Assembly (NCBI RefSeq): GCF_010500965.1
Contig: NZ_QVMI01000015.1
Location: 103,726 to 167,725, forward strand
Reading direction: 5' to 3'
Length of the DNA stretch: 64,000 nucleotides
Source: Bacteroides sp. 51
GTDB lineage: Bacteria > Bacteroidota > Bacteroidia > Bacteroidales > Bacteroidaceae
In this document: positions 1 to 9,378 of the stretch, piece by piece
Numbering within the stretch: position 1 is the stretch's first letter
Layout: every line of letters begins with the position of its first letter
Notes under the pieces: model-generated
Told to the model about the DNA's origin: nothing
The model's input: the letters and a program-made list of their open reading frames with translations, nothing else
The model's database searches: none
Position numbers and translations under genes: made by a program

Positions 1-70
1 CCACCCCCTGCCCCCGCCAGCGGGGGATACGATGCCGCAGGTATCCCCCGCTGGCGGGGGCAGGGGGTGG
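1..70. repeat. Long perfect palindrome downstream of purL
   Basis: Two 30-base arms (1-30 and 41-70) are exact reverse complements around a 10-base loop at 31-40. The arms are very G+C rich (CCCCCGCCAGCGGGGG core) in an otherwise moderate-GC region, and each arm holds a smaller palindrome. It lies about 80 bases beyond the purL stop codon. It looks like a dispersed REP- or MITE-like element. It could also act as a terminator stem, but no T-run follows on either strand. Confidence 0.75.
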
Positions 71-147
71 ATATTGTCATTACAAATAGTTCTATATTTC
101 AATATAGTGGCGACTCGCAATGACGAAGGGGAGTTATAATAAATTCA

Positions 148-3100
148 TTACTTTTTAGCTTCAATCCACTTCCGTGCGTTGACAAATGCTTCCATCCACG
201 GGGTGATTTGGTCGCTCTGTACGCGGTCGGCTGGGTAGTGCCCGCACTGCCAGGGGAAGATAGAACGTTCCGGGTGAGGCATGATTGCCAGATGGCGTCC
301 GTCGGCGCTGGCCAATGCAGCGATTGAATGATCGGAGCCGTTCGGGTTGCCCGGATAGCCATCGTAGTTATATTTCGCTACAACGTTGTATTTATCTTCA
401 TCGTAAGGCAGTGAGAAGTTTCCTTCGCCGTGTGCCGACCATACACCGATCTTGCTTCCGCTCAACGAACCGAACATAACGCTGCGGTTGGTTGGGATGG
501 TGAGTGTCAGGTAAATGGATTCGAACTTATGCGATACGTTATGTAGCATTTTGCCTTTCTTCTCGTGTTCCGGATTGATCAGTCCAAGCTCCATCATCAG
601 CTGGCAACCGTTGCAAACACCCAGTGAAAGGGTATCCTCGCGGGCATAGAATTTATCCAACGTAGCTTTCGCTTTTTCGTTGAACAGGATACCGCCGGCC
701 CATCCTTTGGCGCTGCCCAGTACGTCGGAATTAGAGAAACCACCGCAGTAAACCACCATGTTGATGTCTTCGAGGGTTTCGCGGCCGCTGGTGAGGTCGG
801 TCATCGTTACGTCTTTTACATCGAAACCGGCAAGGTAAAGCGTGTAGGCCATTTCGCGTTCGCTGTTTGTTCCTTTTTCGCGGATAACAGCGGCTTTGAT
901 TCCGGTTGGGGTGCGACGCTCAGGATCAAGTCCGTATTGTGAAAGTTTGCCTTTAAACTCGGGCGAGAAAGCAAACTCAACAGGTTGCATTTTGTAATTT
1001 TCGAAACGTGCCTTAGCGCATCCGTTCATAGATTGTTTGCGGTCGAGCAGGTAAGACGACGAATACCATACATCGCGCATATGGTCGATACCGAATTGAT
1101 AGGTTGCTCCGTCTTTGGATACCAGGATGTGGCGTTCTGCACCGGGGGTACCGATCTTCACGAAGCCTACGCCCGAATCTTCAAGAATTTTCTTCATTTC
1201 GGCAGCGTCCTTGTCTTTCACCTGGATAACGATGCCCGGGTTTTCGGCAAACAGAATCTTAACGATATCTTGCTCTTTCAGTTTGTCGAGTTCGATTTCC
1301 ATACCGCCCTCTACGTTGGCAAAGCACATTTCGAGTAGGGTAGTGATCAGACCTCCGGCGGAGATGTCATGACCTGCTATAATCATTCCTTTGTTGATTA
1401 GTTCTTGTATGGCAAGGAAAGTGTCGCGGAAATACTCAGCATCTTTTATGGTCGGAACATCGTCGCCAATCTTGTTGAGTGTTTGGCTGAAAGCCGATCC
1501 GCCGAGTTTCAGTTCGTCGAAACTAAAGTCTACATGATAGAAAGATGATTTATCATCGTTCACCATTACGGGGGATACTACTTTTCTTACATCCGTTACT
1601 TCGGCTCCGGCCGATACGATAACGGTTCCCGGAGAGATTACTTTGCTTCCGTCGGGATATTTCTGAGTCATGGAGAGTGAGTCTTTTCCGGTTGGCACAT
1701 TGATTTGCAGTGCACAGCAGAAGTCGCTCAATGCTTTTACGGCTTTGTACAGGCGGGCGTCTTCGCCTTCCTGCGAGCGGCAAGGCCACATCCAGTTGGC
1801 TGATAAGGAAAGCGCATCCAGCCCTTCTGCCAATGGTGCCCAAACAATGTTGGTAAGGGCTTCTGCTACGGCAAGTGTAGAACCGGCTTCCGGGTCGGAT
1901 AGCGCTGCTTGTGGGGCATGACCGATAGAGGTTGCAATCCCTTTCTGTCCGCGGTAATCCAAGGCTACCACGCCGCAGTCGCTTAAAGGCAATTGAAGTT
2001 CGCCCTGGCATTGCTGACGGGCTACTTTACCTGTTACGGAACGGTCTACTTTATTTGTTAACCAGTCTTTACAAGCTACGGCTTCGAGCTGTAAAACATT
2101 AGTCAGGTATTCATGCAGTTTGGATGTTTCGTAAACCGGGTTGTCGTAATGACGTTCCACGGTATTGTCGCGCATATAGGTTTTGGGCGACGAGCCGAAC
2201 ATCTGATCTACCGAAAGGTCGAACGGACGTACACCATCGGCTTGTTGGAAAGCAAAGCGTTGGTCGCCTGTTGTTTCGCCTACTACGTACATCGGAGCGC
2301 GTTCGCGTTCGGCGATCTTGCGTACACGTTCAATGGCTTCTTCTTTAATCAGCAAGCCCATACGCTCCTGAGATTCATTGGCAATGATCTCTTTGGCCGA
2401 CAGGGTTTTATCTCCAATAGGGAGCTTGCTCATATCGATCAATCCACCCGATTCTTCGACCAATTCCGACAGACAGTTTACGTGTCCTGCCGAACCGTGG
2501 TCGTGGATGGATACGATGGGGTTTTCATCTTCTTCGCAAAGGGCGCGAACCACGTTGTTGGCGCGTTTCTGCATTTCGGCGTTGGCACGTTGCACGGCGT
2601 TTAGTTCAATACCGCTGCTGTACCGACCTGTATCAACGGAAGATACAGAACCACCACCCAGACCGATGCGGTAGTTATCGCCACCGATCACAACGACTTT
2701 GTTGCCGGCTTCGGGATGTCCTTTCAGTGCATCGCGTTGTGTGCCGTAGCCTACACCACCGGCAAGCATGATTACTTTGTCGTAACCATAGAATGTATCG
2801 GCTTCCTGATGTTCGAAAGTCAGTACCGAACCACAGATCAGGGGTTGGCCGAATTTATTTCCAAAGTCGGATGCACCGTTTGATGCTTTGATCAGGATTT
2901 GTTCCGGCGTCTGGTACAACCATTTGCGTACCGGCAAGAGTTCTTCCCACTCGCGGCCTTCTTCGGTGCGTGGGTATGAAGTCATGTAGACGGCTGTTCC
3001 GGCGATAGGCCATGAACCTTTACCACCGGCCATACGGTCGCGGATTTCTCCACCTGTTCCGGTCGATGCTCCGTTGAAAGGCTCAACCGTGGTGGGGAAG

Positions 3101-3849
3101 TTATGTGTTTCCGCTTTCAGTGAGATCACGGTTTTGATGTCTTTGATCACGAAGTAGTCCGAAGTACTGTGGTCTGCCGGAGCAAATTGCTCTACTACAG
3201 GGCCTTCGGCAAAGGCTACGTTGTCTTTGTATGCGGATATGATTTTGTTTGGATTTTCGTGGGTGGTCTTCTTAATCATCTGGAATAGAGAAGATTCCAT
3301 CTCTTCGCCGTCGATAATGAATGTTCCACCAAAGATTTTGTGACGGCAGTGTTCGGAGTTGATCTGTGCAAAGCCGAATACTTCGGAGTCGGTTAGTTTA
3401 CGGTTCAGATCTTTTTCTACCTTCTTGAGGTAATTGATTTCTTCTTCGGAAAGTGCCAATCCTTCTTGCTCATTATATGCTTCCAGGTCTTCAATGAACT
3501 GGATAGGTTCGGGCTGGCGGTCGGTAACGAATAGGTTTTGATCCAAGCTAGGGTACATGCGTTGCAGCATGGGGTCGTACTCAGCATTTTCGTCTTTTGC
3601 GGGGAAGTATTCTTCAATGCGGGTAATGCCATCTATACCCATGTTTTGGATGATTTCTACGGCGTTGGTACTCCACGGCGTGATCATTTCGCGTCTTGGC
3701 CCGATGAAATAACCCTTCAGGTTATCCTGGCTTTCGGGCTTAGCTTCGCCGAATGCCCAACTTAATTTCTTGTTATCTTCAGAAGTTAATTCCTTACCGC
3801 TTTCTACGGCTACCACAGTGTTGGATAGGGTTTTGAAGAAGAAAATCAT
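148..3849 (-). CDS. purL: Phosphoribosylformylglycinamidine synthase (PurL, long form)
   Basis: This enzyme converts FGAR, ATP and glutamine to FGAM, the fourth step of de novo purine synthesis, in the cytoplasm. At 1233 residues it is the single-chain form, with an N-terminal PurS-like part, two AIR-synthetase-like halves and a C-terminal glutamine amidotransferase. Visible marks are the ATP-site stretch SLKAETHNFPTTVEPFNGA, the amidotransferase nucleophile Cys1079 in LGVCNGCQ, and the HPERSIFPWQ motif near the end. The reading frame is open further upstream to 4026. The ATG at 3849 is preferred because it gives the family length and lies about 43 bases downstream of a good -7 box; the extra 59 residues look non-coding. 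Nothing else on this strand accompanies it. Confidence 0.97.
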   Translation of the reverse strand: MIFFFKTLSNTVVAVESGKELTSEDNKKLSWAFGEAKPESQDNLKGYFIGPRREMITPWSTNAVEIIQNMGIDGITRIEEYFPAKDENAEYDPMLQRMYPSLDQNLFVTDRQPEPIQFIEDLEAYNEQEGLALSEEEINYLKKVEKDLNRKLTDSEVFGFAQINSEHCRHKIFGGTFIIDGEEMESSLFQMIKKTTHENPNKIISAYKDNVAFAEGPVVEQFAPADHSTSDYFVIKDIKTVISLKAETHNFPTTVEPFNGASTGTGGEIRDRMAGGKGSWPIAGTAVYMTSYPRTEEGREWEELLPVRKWLYQTPEQILIKASNGASDFGNKFGQPLICGSVLTFEHQEADTFYGYDKVIMLAGGVGYGTQRDALKGHPEAGNKVVVIGGDNYRIGLGGGSVSSVDTGRYSSGIELNAVQRANAEMQKRANNVVRALCEEDENPIVSIHDHGSAGHVNCLSELVEESGGLIDMSKLPIGDKTLSAKEIIANESQERMGLLIKEEAIERVRKIAERERAPMYVVGETTGDQRFAFQQADGVRPFDLSVDQMFGSSPKTYMRDNTVERHYDNPVYETSKLHEYLTNVLQLEAVACKDWLTNKVDRSVTGKVARQQCQGELQLPLSDCGVVALDYRGQKGIATSIGHAPQAALSDPEAGSTLAVAEALTNIVWAPLAEGLDALSLSANWMWPCRSQEGEDARLYKAVKALSDFCCALQINVPTGKDSLSMTQKYPDGSKVISPGTVIVSAGAEVTDVRKVVSPVMVNDDKSSFYHVDFSFDELKLGGSAFSQTLNKIGDDVPTIKDAEYFRDTFLAIQELINKGMIIAGHDISAGGLITTLLEMCFANVEGGMEIELDKLKEQDIVKILFAENPGIVIQVKDKDAAEMKKILEDSGVGFVKIGTPGAERHILVSKDGATYQFGIDHMRDVWYSSSYLLDRKQSMNGCAKARFENYKMQPVEFAFSPEFKGKLSQYGLDPERRTPTGIKAAVIREKGTNSEREMAYTLYLAGFDVKDVTMTDLTSGRETLEDINMVVYCGGFSNSDVLGSAKGWAGGILFNEKAKATLDKFYAREDTLSLGVCNGCQLMMELGLINPEHEKKGKMLHNVSHKFESIYLTLTIPTNRSVMFGSLSGSKIGVWSAHGEGNFSLPYDEDKYNVVAKYNYDGYPGNPNGSDHSIAALASADGRHLAIMPHPERSIFPWQCGHYPADRVQSDQITPWMEAFVNARKWIEAKK

Positions 3850-3891
3850 GTGTATATTCGTTGTTAAAATGAGTGTTATTTTTATATGCCG

Positions 3892-3923
3892 CAAAGATAC
3901 ATAAAATTCTGCGGTTCGGAAAA
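3892..3923 (-). promoter_or_regulatory. Probable purL promoter
   Basis: On the minus strand TATCTTTG (3892-3899) matches the Bacteroidetes -7 consensus TAnnTTTG exactly. A TTTT at 3920-3923 sits 20 bases upstream, at the position of the -33 TTTG element. The purL ATG follows about 43 bases after the -7 box. Confidence 0.6.
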
Positions 3924-4210
3924 TGGTGTATGCAAATATTGCAAAGATGTTAACCCGGAAGTTCGTCACCTGTTTATAATGCTTGCATTTGAGGCCGGAA
4001 TGTCTACATTTGGAGCTATAATGCATACATTTGAAAACAAAGTAAAGTAAAAGAAAGAAAACTAAACTAAACTAAAAAAGAGCAAGCTTGAGAGACGAAA
4101 AAAAATAATGTAAACATGAAGTTCACATTATGCCCGATGCGCCTGCACTTTTATTGAAGAAATTTTATGTATAATACTTGGGTGTATAAGACGGTATGCT
4201 GCAAGTCCCA

Positions 4211-4342
4211 GGGTAGTATGCTGGCACTCGTTGGGTAGTATGGTAAGAGTGTCAGGGTGGTATGGTAGAGTCGCTAGGGTGGTATGGTAGCAACACTAGG
4301 GTAGTACCCTGGTGTTCGTTGGGTAGTACCCTGTGGAAACGG
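4211..4342. repeat. Six tandem 22-bp repeats (array A)
   Basis: Copies begin at 4211, 4233, 4255, 4277, 4299 and 4321, all exactly 22 bases apart. Each opens with GGGT(A/G)GTA followed by TGG-, TGC- or CCC-type sequence; the tail of each unit varies. A degenerate copy may precede at 4189. In the last two copies the core is GGGTA-G-TACCC, a dyad with one central base. The array lies between divergent purL and the LysE-type gene. The rest of the gap, 3850-4210, holds the purL promoter and an A-rich stretch around 4036-4080. I see nothing definite in 4343-4470. Confidence 0.85.
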
Positions 4343-4470
4343 GATAATTCCGACTCTTGCGTGACAATCGGATTAAAGTCACGTAAACACAGATTTTGGG
4401 CTTTTTTATGTGAAGAAAAAGAGTGATCTTTGTCACAAGTAAAATTGAAACTGAAGGTAAAGTTGTAACT

Positions 4471-4725
4471 ATGATGAAGAACGTAAAATATATTGTTTTG
4501 GTGTGCCTGCTGGTCAGTGCGTTAAGTGCCGTGGCTCAGAACACTAAGCTCCCATTGGAACTAAAGAAAGGGCATTTGTCTTCCGTGTGCACGGTGGATA
4601 AAGACATTCAGACCTGTGTTTTCCTGGAAAGCGCCTTTCCGAAGATTGTGCCCTTTTTACCGGGTTTTCTTAAATTTCACAGACTTACTATTCTTCATTC
4701 CATAAAAAAGTACGATATTTGCGGC
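4471..4725 (+). other. In-frame leader ORF with a signal peptide, likely remnant
   Basis: An ATG at 4471 (MMKNVKYIVLVCLLV...) opens a frame that starts with a clear Sec signal peptide ending near SALSAVAQN and continues without a stop into the LysE-type gene. The roughly 60 residues after the signal peptide resemble nothing I recognise. The exporter has a normal N-terminus at 4726, so this stretch may be the 5' remnant of a lost secreted-protein gene left in frame by a deletion, or chance coding. A separate real short protein is unlikely because there is no stop before 5382. Confidence 0.4.
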
Positions 4726-5382
4726 ATGTTTCAGATTGAAGTTACCATAATTGACTTATTGGTAAAAGGCTTCATCATAGGTGTTGTGGTGTCTGCGCCC
4801 ATGGGACCTGTGGGAGTTCTTTGCATTCAACGTACCCTCAATAAAGGACGTTGGTATGGCTTCGTAACCGGATTGGGAGCCTCGCTGAGCGATATTATCT
4901 ACGCTTTACTCACCGGCTACGGGATGAGTTTTATCTTCGATTTTATCAATGCCAACATCTTCTATCTGCAACTATTGGGAAGCATCATGCTACTGTTTTT
5001 CGGAATTTACACCTATCGCAGCAACCCCGTACAATCCATACGCCCCATTTCGCACAATAAAGGAACCTACCTTCATAACTTTATAACGGCCTTTCTCGTT
5101 ACACTCTCCAATCCACTTATCATCTTCCTCTTCATCGGATTATTCGCCCGCTTTGCCTTTGTCCTGCCCGGCATCCCCGTGGGGCAACAGCTGATAGGCT
5201 ATCTGGCTATATTCCTCGGAGCGCTGACCTGGTGGTTTGGCATTACGTACTTTGTAAATAAAGTGCGGACACGTTTCAACGTACGCGGCATCTGGATGAT
5301 AAACCGGGTGATTGGTGTAATTGTGGCTACCGTTTCTGTGTTTGGACTCATATTTACCCTTCTGGGCGCTTCGCTTTATTAA
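4726..5382 (+). CDS. LysE/RhtB-family amino acid exporter
   Basis: An integral inner-membrane protein of 218 residues, the usual size for LysE/RhtB exporters, which pump amino acids or similar small metabolites out of the cell. The first hydrophobic segment carries VVVSAPMGPVGVLCIQRTL, the family's proline/glycine-rich N-terminal signature. Further hydrophobic stretches follow, with the SNPLIIFLFIGLF segment in the middle. I chose the ATG at 4726 because it places this signature about 20 residues in. The frame is open upstream to 4471, where it encodes an unrelated signal peptide. The DUF4924 gene starts 8 bases after the stop, so the genes are probably co-transcribed. Substrate unknown. Confidence 0.85.
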   Translation: MFQIEVTIIDLLVKGFIIGVVVSAPMGPVGVLCIQRTLNKGRWYGFVTGLGASLSDIIYALLTGYGMSFIFDFINANIFYLQLLGSIMLLFFGIYTYRSNPVQSIRPISHNKGTYLHNFITAFLVTLSNPLIIFLFIGLFARFAFVLPGIPVGQQLIGYLAIFLGALTWWFGITYFVNKVRTRFNVRGIWMINRVIGVIVATVSVFGLIFTLLGASLY

Positions 5383-5390
5383 AATAAATT

Positions 5391-5933
5391 ATGTATATCG
5401 CACAGCAATTAAACAAAAAAAACATTGCCGAATACCTTATCTATATGTGGCAGGTAGAGGACTTGATACGTGCCAACAACCTGGATATAGACCGGATAGA
5501 GCAAAACATCATTGCCCAGTATCAGGATGGAGAAGAAGTTCGCCAAACACTCAAAAACTGGTATGAAGAACTCATCTGGATGATGCAGGACGAAGGCGTA
5601 ACCGAAAAAGGACACCTGCAAATCAACAAAAACGTAATCATCAACCTGACCGAACTGCATAACAAACTCCTGAACTCTCCTGCATTTCCCTTTTATAGCG
5701 GAGCTTATTTTAAAGCCTTGCCTTTTATCGTTGAGCTACGCAACAAAAGCGGACATAAAGAAGAACCCGAACTGGAAACCTGCTTCGAGGCGCTTTATGT
5801 AGTGATGCTGCTGAGATTACAAAAGAAAACAATCAGTGCCGAAACAACCAAAGCACTCGAAGCCATAACCAACCTGCTTTCTTTATTGGCCAATTATTAC
5901 GATAAGGAAAAGAAAGGAGAACTCGAATTATAA
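5391..5933 (+). CDS. DUF4924 family protein
   Basis: A 180-residue, mostly helical, soluble protein that I recognise as the Bacteroidetes family DUF4924. No catalytic motif is evident. It begins MYIAQQLNKKNIAEYLIYMW and is rich in aromatic and charged residues, with no signal peptide or membrane segment. It sits 8 bases after the LysE-type gene and only 3 bases before rfbD, so it belongs to the same operon. Function unknown; the neighbours give no clear hint. Confidence 0.85.
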   Translation: MYIAQQLNKKNIAEYLIYMWQVEDLIRANNLDIDRIEQNIIAQYQDGEEVRQTLKNWYEELIWMMQDEGVTEKGHLQINKNVIINLTELHNKLLNSPAFPFYSGAYFKALPFIVELRNKSGHKEEPELETCFEALYVVMLLRLQKKTISAETTKALEAITNLLSLLANYYDKEKKGELEL

Positions 5934-5936
5934 ATT

Positions 5937-6794
5937 ATGAAGATACTAATAACCGGAGCCAACGGACAACTAGGCAATGAGATGCGTGTGCTTGCCAATG
6001 CCAATGCCACACATACTTATTTCTTTACCGATGTAGAAGAACTGGATATCTGCAACGAGCAGGCAGTAAACGATTTCGTGAACCAACACGAAATAGACAT
6101 CATCGTGAACTGTGCCGCCTACACCGCCGTAGATGCCGCCGAAGATAACCAGGAACTGAATGACCGTTTGAATCACCTCGCACCGGGTTACCTTGCCCGT
6201 GCCGCACAGAGCAGAGGAGCGGCCATGATACAAGTCTCTACCGACTATGTATTTGATGGTACGAACCACACGCCCTATACCGAAGACGAACCAACCTGTC
6301 CCGCATCGGTCTATGGAACGGCGAAGCTGGCAGGCGAAAAGAACGTAATGGATCATTGCCAGCAAGCAGTCGTCATACGTACCGCATGGCTTTACTCCAT
6401 CTATGGCAACAACTTCGTGAAAACCATGATTCGCCTCGGCAAGGAACGCGATGCGTTGGGCGTTATCTTTGACCAGGTAGGCACCCCGACCTATGCGCGC
6501 GATCTGGCCGTGGCCATTTATGCTATTATAAATAAAGGTGTCGTTCGCGGCATCTATCATTTCAGCAATGAAGGCGTATGCTCGTGGTATGACTTTACGG
6601 TGGCCATACATCGCCTGGCGGGAATAACGAACTGCAAAGTGAATCCGATCCATACGGCAGATTACCCGACGAAAGCCGCACGTCCGCACTACTCGGTATT
6701 GGATAAAACCAAAATAAAGAACACGTTTGGCATAGAAATTCCACATTGGGAAGCCAGCTTGGTGGACTGTATCCAATTGCTGAAAAGCAATTGA
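5937..6794 (+). CDS. rfbD: dTDP-4-dehydrorhamnose reductase
   Basis: RfbD catalyses the last step of dTDP-L-rhamnose synthesis, NAD(P)H-dependent reduction of dTDP-4-dehydro-rhamnose, supplying rhamnose for surface polysaccharide. The 285-residue protein has the Rossmann motif GANGQLG at residues 6-12, the STDYVFDG segment typical of RmlD, and the catalytic Tyr126-xxx-Lys130 (YGTAK). Length fits the family. The rest of the pathway (rfbA, rfbB, rfbC) is not in this window. It is tightly linked to DUF4924 (3-base gap) and followed by prfC. Confidence 0.95.
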   Translation: MKILITGANGQLGNEMRVLANANATHTYFFTDVEELDICNEQAVNDFVNQHEIDIIVNCAAYTAVDAAEDNQELNDRLNHLAPGYLARAAQSRGAAMIQVSTDYVFDGTNHTPYTEDEPTCPASVYGTAKLAGEKNVMDHCQQAVVIRTAWLYSIYGNNFVKTMIRLGKERDALGVIFDQVGTPTYARDLAVAIYAIINKGVVRGIYHFSNEGVCSWYDFTVAIHRLAGITNCKVNPIHTADYPTKAARPHYSVLDKTKIKNTFGIEIPHWEASLVDCIQLLKSN

Positions 6795-6897
6795 ATTTAC
6801 CATTTACCATTTACAATTTACCATTTGCTATGCAGATGATTAGCCTGTAAATGGTACTTATAGTATTAAATCGTAAATCGTAAAATTGTAAATCAAA
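6795..6897 (+). repeat. Hairpin-forming short-word array before prfC
   Basis: The gap between the rfbD stop and prfC start is filled with repeated words: ATTTACC or ATTTACA four times in the 5' part, then GTAAATGG, CGTAAAT, CGTAAAAT and TGTAAAT in the 3' part. The two halves are roughly complementary, so the RNA could fold into one long imperfect stem. The 3' half ends directly at the prfC ATG, leaving no Shine-Dalgarno-like sequence. Confidence 0.7.
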
Positions 6898-8475
6898 ATG
6901 TTGGTAAATAGCGAAATAGAAAGACGGCGTACCTTCGCCATTATTGCCCACCCCGACGCGGGTAAAACCACCCTGACAGAAAAACTTCTGCTTTTTGGGG
7001 GACAGATTCAGGTGGCAGGTGCCGTAAAAAGCAACAAGATAAAGAAAACGGCTACCAGCGACTGGATGGAGATCGAGAAACAACGTGGTATCTCCGTTAC
7101 CACCTCTGTGATGGAGTTCGACTATAAGGACTACAAAGTCAACATCCTCGATACGCCCGGTCACCAGGACTTTGCCGAAGATACATTCCGCACACTGACC
7201 GCCGTAGACAGCGTAATCATTGTAGTAGACGGCGCCAAAGGGGTGGAAACACAAACCCGGAAACTGATGGAAGTGTGTAGAATGCGCAAAACCCCGGTCA
7301 TTATCTACGTCAACAAGATGGACCGTGAGGGGCAGGACCCGTTCGATTTGTTGGATGAGCTGGAAGAGGAACTCAAAATAGCCGTCCGTCCGCTTTCCTG
7401 GCCCATTGATCAGGGCATAAGGTTCAAGGGCGTATATAATATTTTTGAACAAAAACTAGATCTTTACCAATCGTCCAAACAGGTGGTTGCCGAAAAGATG
7501 GAAGTCGATATTAACAGCGAAGAACTGGACCGGCAGATCGGCGAAGAACTCGCCGGAAAATTACGTTCCGACCTTGAACTGATTGCCGGAGTCTACCCGG
7601 AGTTTGATACGGAAGAATATCTGAAGGGAAATCTGGCACCCGTATTCTTTGGTTCTGCCCTCAATAACTTTGGTGTACAGGAATTGCTGGACTGCTTTGT
7701 AGAAATAGCGCCAAGCCCACGTCCGGTTGCAGCAGAAGAGCGTACCGTAAACCCTGACGAAGCCAAGTTCACCGGATTTATCTTTAAGATCACTGCCAAT
7801 ATCGATCCTAACCACCGTTCATGTGTAGCTTTCTGTAAGGTCTGCTCAGGTAAGTTTACCCGTAACGCCCCGTATCTGCACATCCGTCATAATAAGACTT
7901 TGCGTTTTTCATCGCCGACTCAGTTTATGGCGCAACGTAAAACAACCGTCGATGAGGCTTGGGCGGGCGATATCATCGGTTTACCCGATAGCGGTGGAAC
8001 CTTCAAGATTGGCGATACCCTGACCGAAGGCGAACTGTTGCATTTCAAAGGACTACCCAGCTTCTCTCCCGAAATGTTCAAGTACATCGAGAACGCCGAT
8101 CCGATGAAGCAAAAGCAACTAGCCAGAGGCATTGACCAACTTATGGACGAAGGGGTGGCCCAGTTATTTGTAAACCAATTCAACGGTCGTAAAATCATCG
8201 GAACCGTAGGACAACTCCAGTTTGAAGTTATCCAATACCGCTTACTCCACGAGTATAACGCTTCTTGCCGCTGGGAACCACTTAGCCTCTACAAAGCCTG
8301 CTGGATAGAGAGCGATGATCCGGTAGAACTCGAAGCGTTCAAGAAACGTAAATTCCAATACATGGCCAAAGACAAAGACGGAAGAGACGTCTTCCTTGCC
8401 GACAGCGGCTATGTCCTGCAAATGGCACAAATAGACTTCAAAAACATTCGTTTCCATTTTACAAGCGAGTTTTAA
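6898..8475 (+). CDS. prfC: Peptide chain release factor 3
   Basis: RF3 is a translational GTPase that recycles RF1/RF2 from the ribosome after termination. The 525-residue protein shows G1 (AHPDAGKTT), the switch region [13 protein letters not shown]3 (DTPGHQDF) and G4 (NKMD), then the EF-G-like domains II and III. The size matches RF3 and is too short for EF-G. It is probably co-transcribed with rfbD across the short-word array. A strong bidirectional terminator overlaps its end. Confidence 0.97.
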   Translation: MLVNSEIERRRTFAIIAHPDAGKTTLTEKLLLFGGQIQVAGAVKSNKIKKTATSDWMEIEKQRGISVTTSVMEFDYKDYKVNILDTPGHQDFAEDTFRTLTAVDSVIIVVDGAKGVETQTRKLMEVCRMRKTPVIIYVNKMDREGQDPFDLLDELEEELKIAVRPLSWPIDQGIRFKGVYNIFEQKLDLYQSSKQVVAEKMEVDINSEELDRQIGEELAGKLRSDLELIAGVYPEFDTEEYLKGNLAPVFFGSALNNFGVQELLDCFVEIAPSPRPVAAEERTVNPDEAKFTGFIFKITANIDPNHRSCVAFCKVCSGKFTRNAPYLHIRHNKTLRFSSPTQFMAQRKTTVDEAWAGDIIGLPDSGGTFKIGDTLTEGELLHFKGLPSFSPEMFKYIENADPMKQKQLARGIDQLMDEGVAQLFVNQFNGRKIIGTVGQLQFEVIQYRLLHEYNASCRWEPLSLYKACWIESDDPVELEAFKKRKFQYMAKDKDGRDVFLADSGYVLQMAQIDFKNIRFHFTSEF

Positions 8476-8476
8476 T

Positions 8477-8504
8477 AAATAAAGGGCTGAAAAGCCCTTT
8501 ATTT
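8477..8504. terminator. Bidirectional terminator after prfC
   Basis: AAATAAAGGGCT at 8477-8488 pairs perfectly with 8493-8504 around a GAAA tetraloop. The A- and T-rich flanks supply a U-tract on both strands. It separates convergent prfC and the barrel fragment. Confidence 0.9.
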
Positions 8505-9378
8505 ATTTACCTACACTCATCACCCCAGAGTCGTTATCACTATTATTGAGGCGTTTTGAGGTATCTTTGAATTTTCTTCCGAATGAGAAGTTATAACTGA
8601 TCTGGAAAGCGACTAATTGGGAACTTTCTTTGATGTAATTACTCTTCTTATATGAAGCATATTGCGATCTGTTTTCCGATTCAGTTTTATAATTATCCAT
8701 AAATGGCATCATTATGCCACAGCCTAATGAGAGGTTCTTGCGGTTATACCTTGCCATAATATAATGTAAGTTTTCTCCCCCGTTTAAAGTTTCGCCATAG
8801 AACCAGTTCCAGTTGGTTACCACCCCTCCGATAAGAGTGAAACCTTTGTGTGTGGCTGAAATATTAGCGTCCATAAACCAGTTCGTATACGTATGTTTAT
8901 ATTGATTTCCGTTGCTGATATAATGATTAACACCACCTGCTACTGATACCTGAAGAATATCCTTGATGGGCCCTACGCGTAAGGTTAACCGGTTGGCAAG
9001 CCGTTGCCAGTTCTTCTGATTATCCCATGTCTGGACAATTTTATTATCTTCCAGCCTCTTCTCGTCCATGATAGCATCAGGCGCATATTCGTATACACCC
9101 CAGAAGTTTCCATAGAAAAGACCTTTCTGATACTCATAAGTCAGTTCGGCGCGATACTTCATGTACGGTTTAAGGTTAGGATTGCCACGTTGAATCTGTA
9201 TGGAGTCGATAACCTGGTCAATGGCACTTAACTCGGATAAGGAAGGCGATGCATTGCTGATATCGGTACGCAAGCGAACAAACTGTTTGCCGGGAAGATT
9301 GTAATGTAACACCACTCTTGGGTTGAATGTATAATTCTCGTAACCTTCGCCATCTTTTTTCTGATCCGTGTAATACAA
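8503..9378 (-). pseudogene. C-terminal fragment of an outer-membrane beta-barrel protein
   Basis: About 291 residues of alternating beta-strand sequence, including RLRTDISNASPSLSEL and GNPNLKPYMKYRAELTYEY. These are typical of the last third of large CarboxypepD-plug/beta-barrel outer-membrane proteins (OMP_b-brl_3 type), which usually run 700-900 residues. There is no signal peptide, plug domain or ATG; the frame opens with a TTG just after an in-frame stop. The upstream part of the gene is missing and the sequence runs directly into the 3' end of the TPR regulator gene in another frame. I read it as a remnant left by a deletion of roughly 1.3-1.8 kb. Expression is doubtful. Confidence 0.75.

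Noticed and set aside
3850-4026. N-terminal extension of PurL
   Set aside because: The extra 59 residues lie upstream of a good promoter and do not resemble PurL. The ATG at 3849 gives the family length.
4211-4342. CRISPR array
   Set aside because: The period is only 22 bases in total, with no unique spacers of 25-40 bases, and no cas gene is in the window. The same applies to arrays C, D and E.
5970-6803. 277-residue open frame antisense to rfbD
   Set aside because: It mirrors a well-supported coding frame. It has no recognisable domain and its composition follows from codon use on the other strand. The same holds for long antisense frames over oadA, the DUF4965 genes and the DUF5119 gene.
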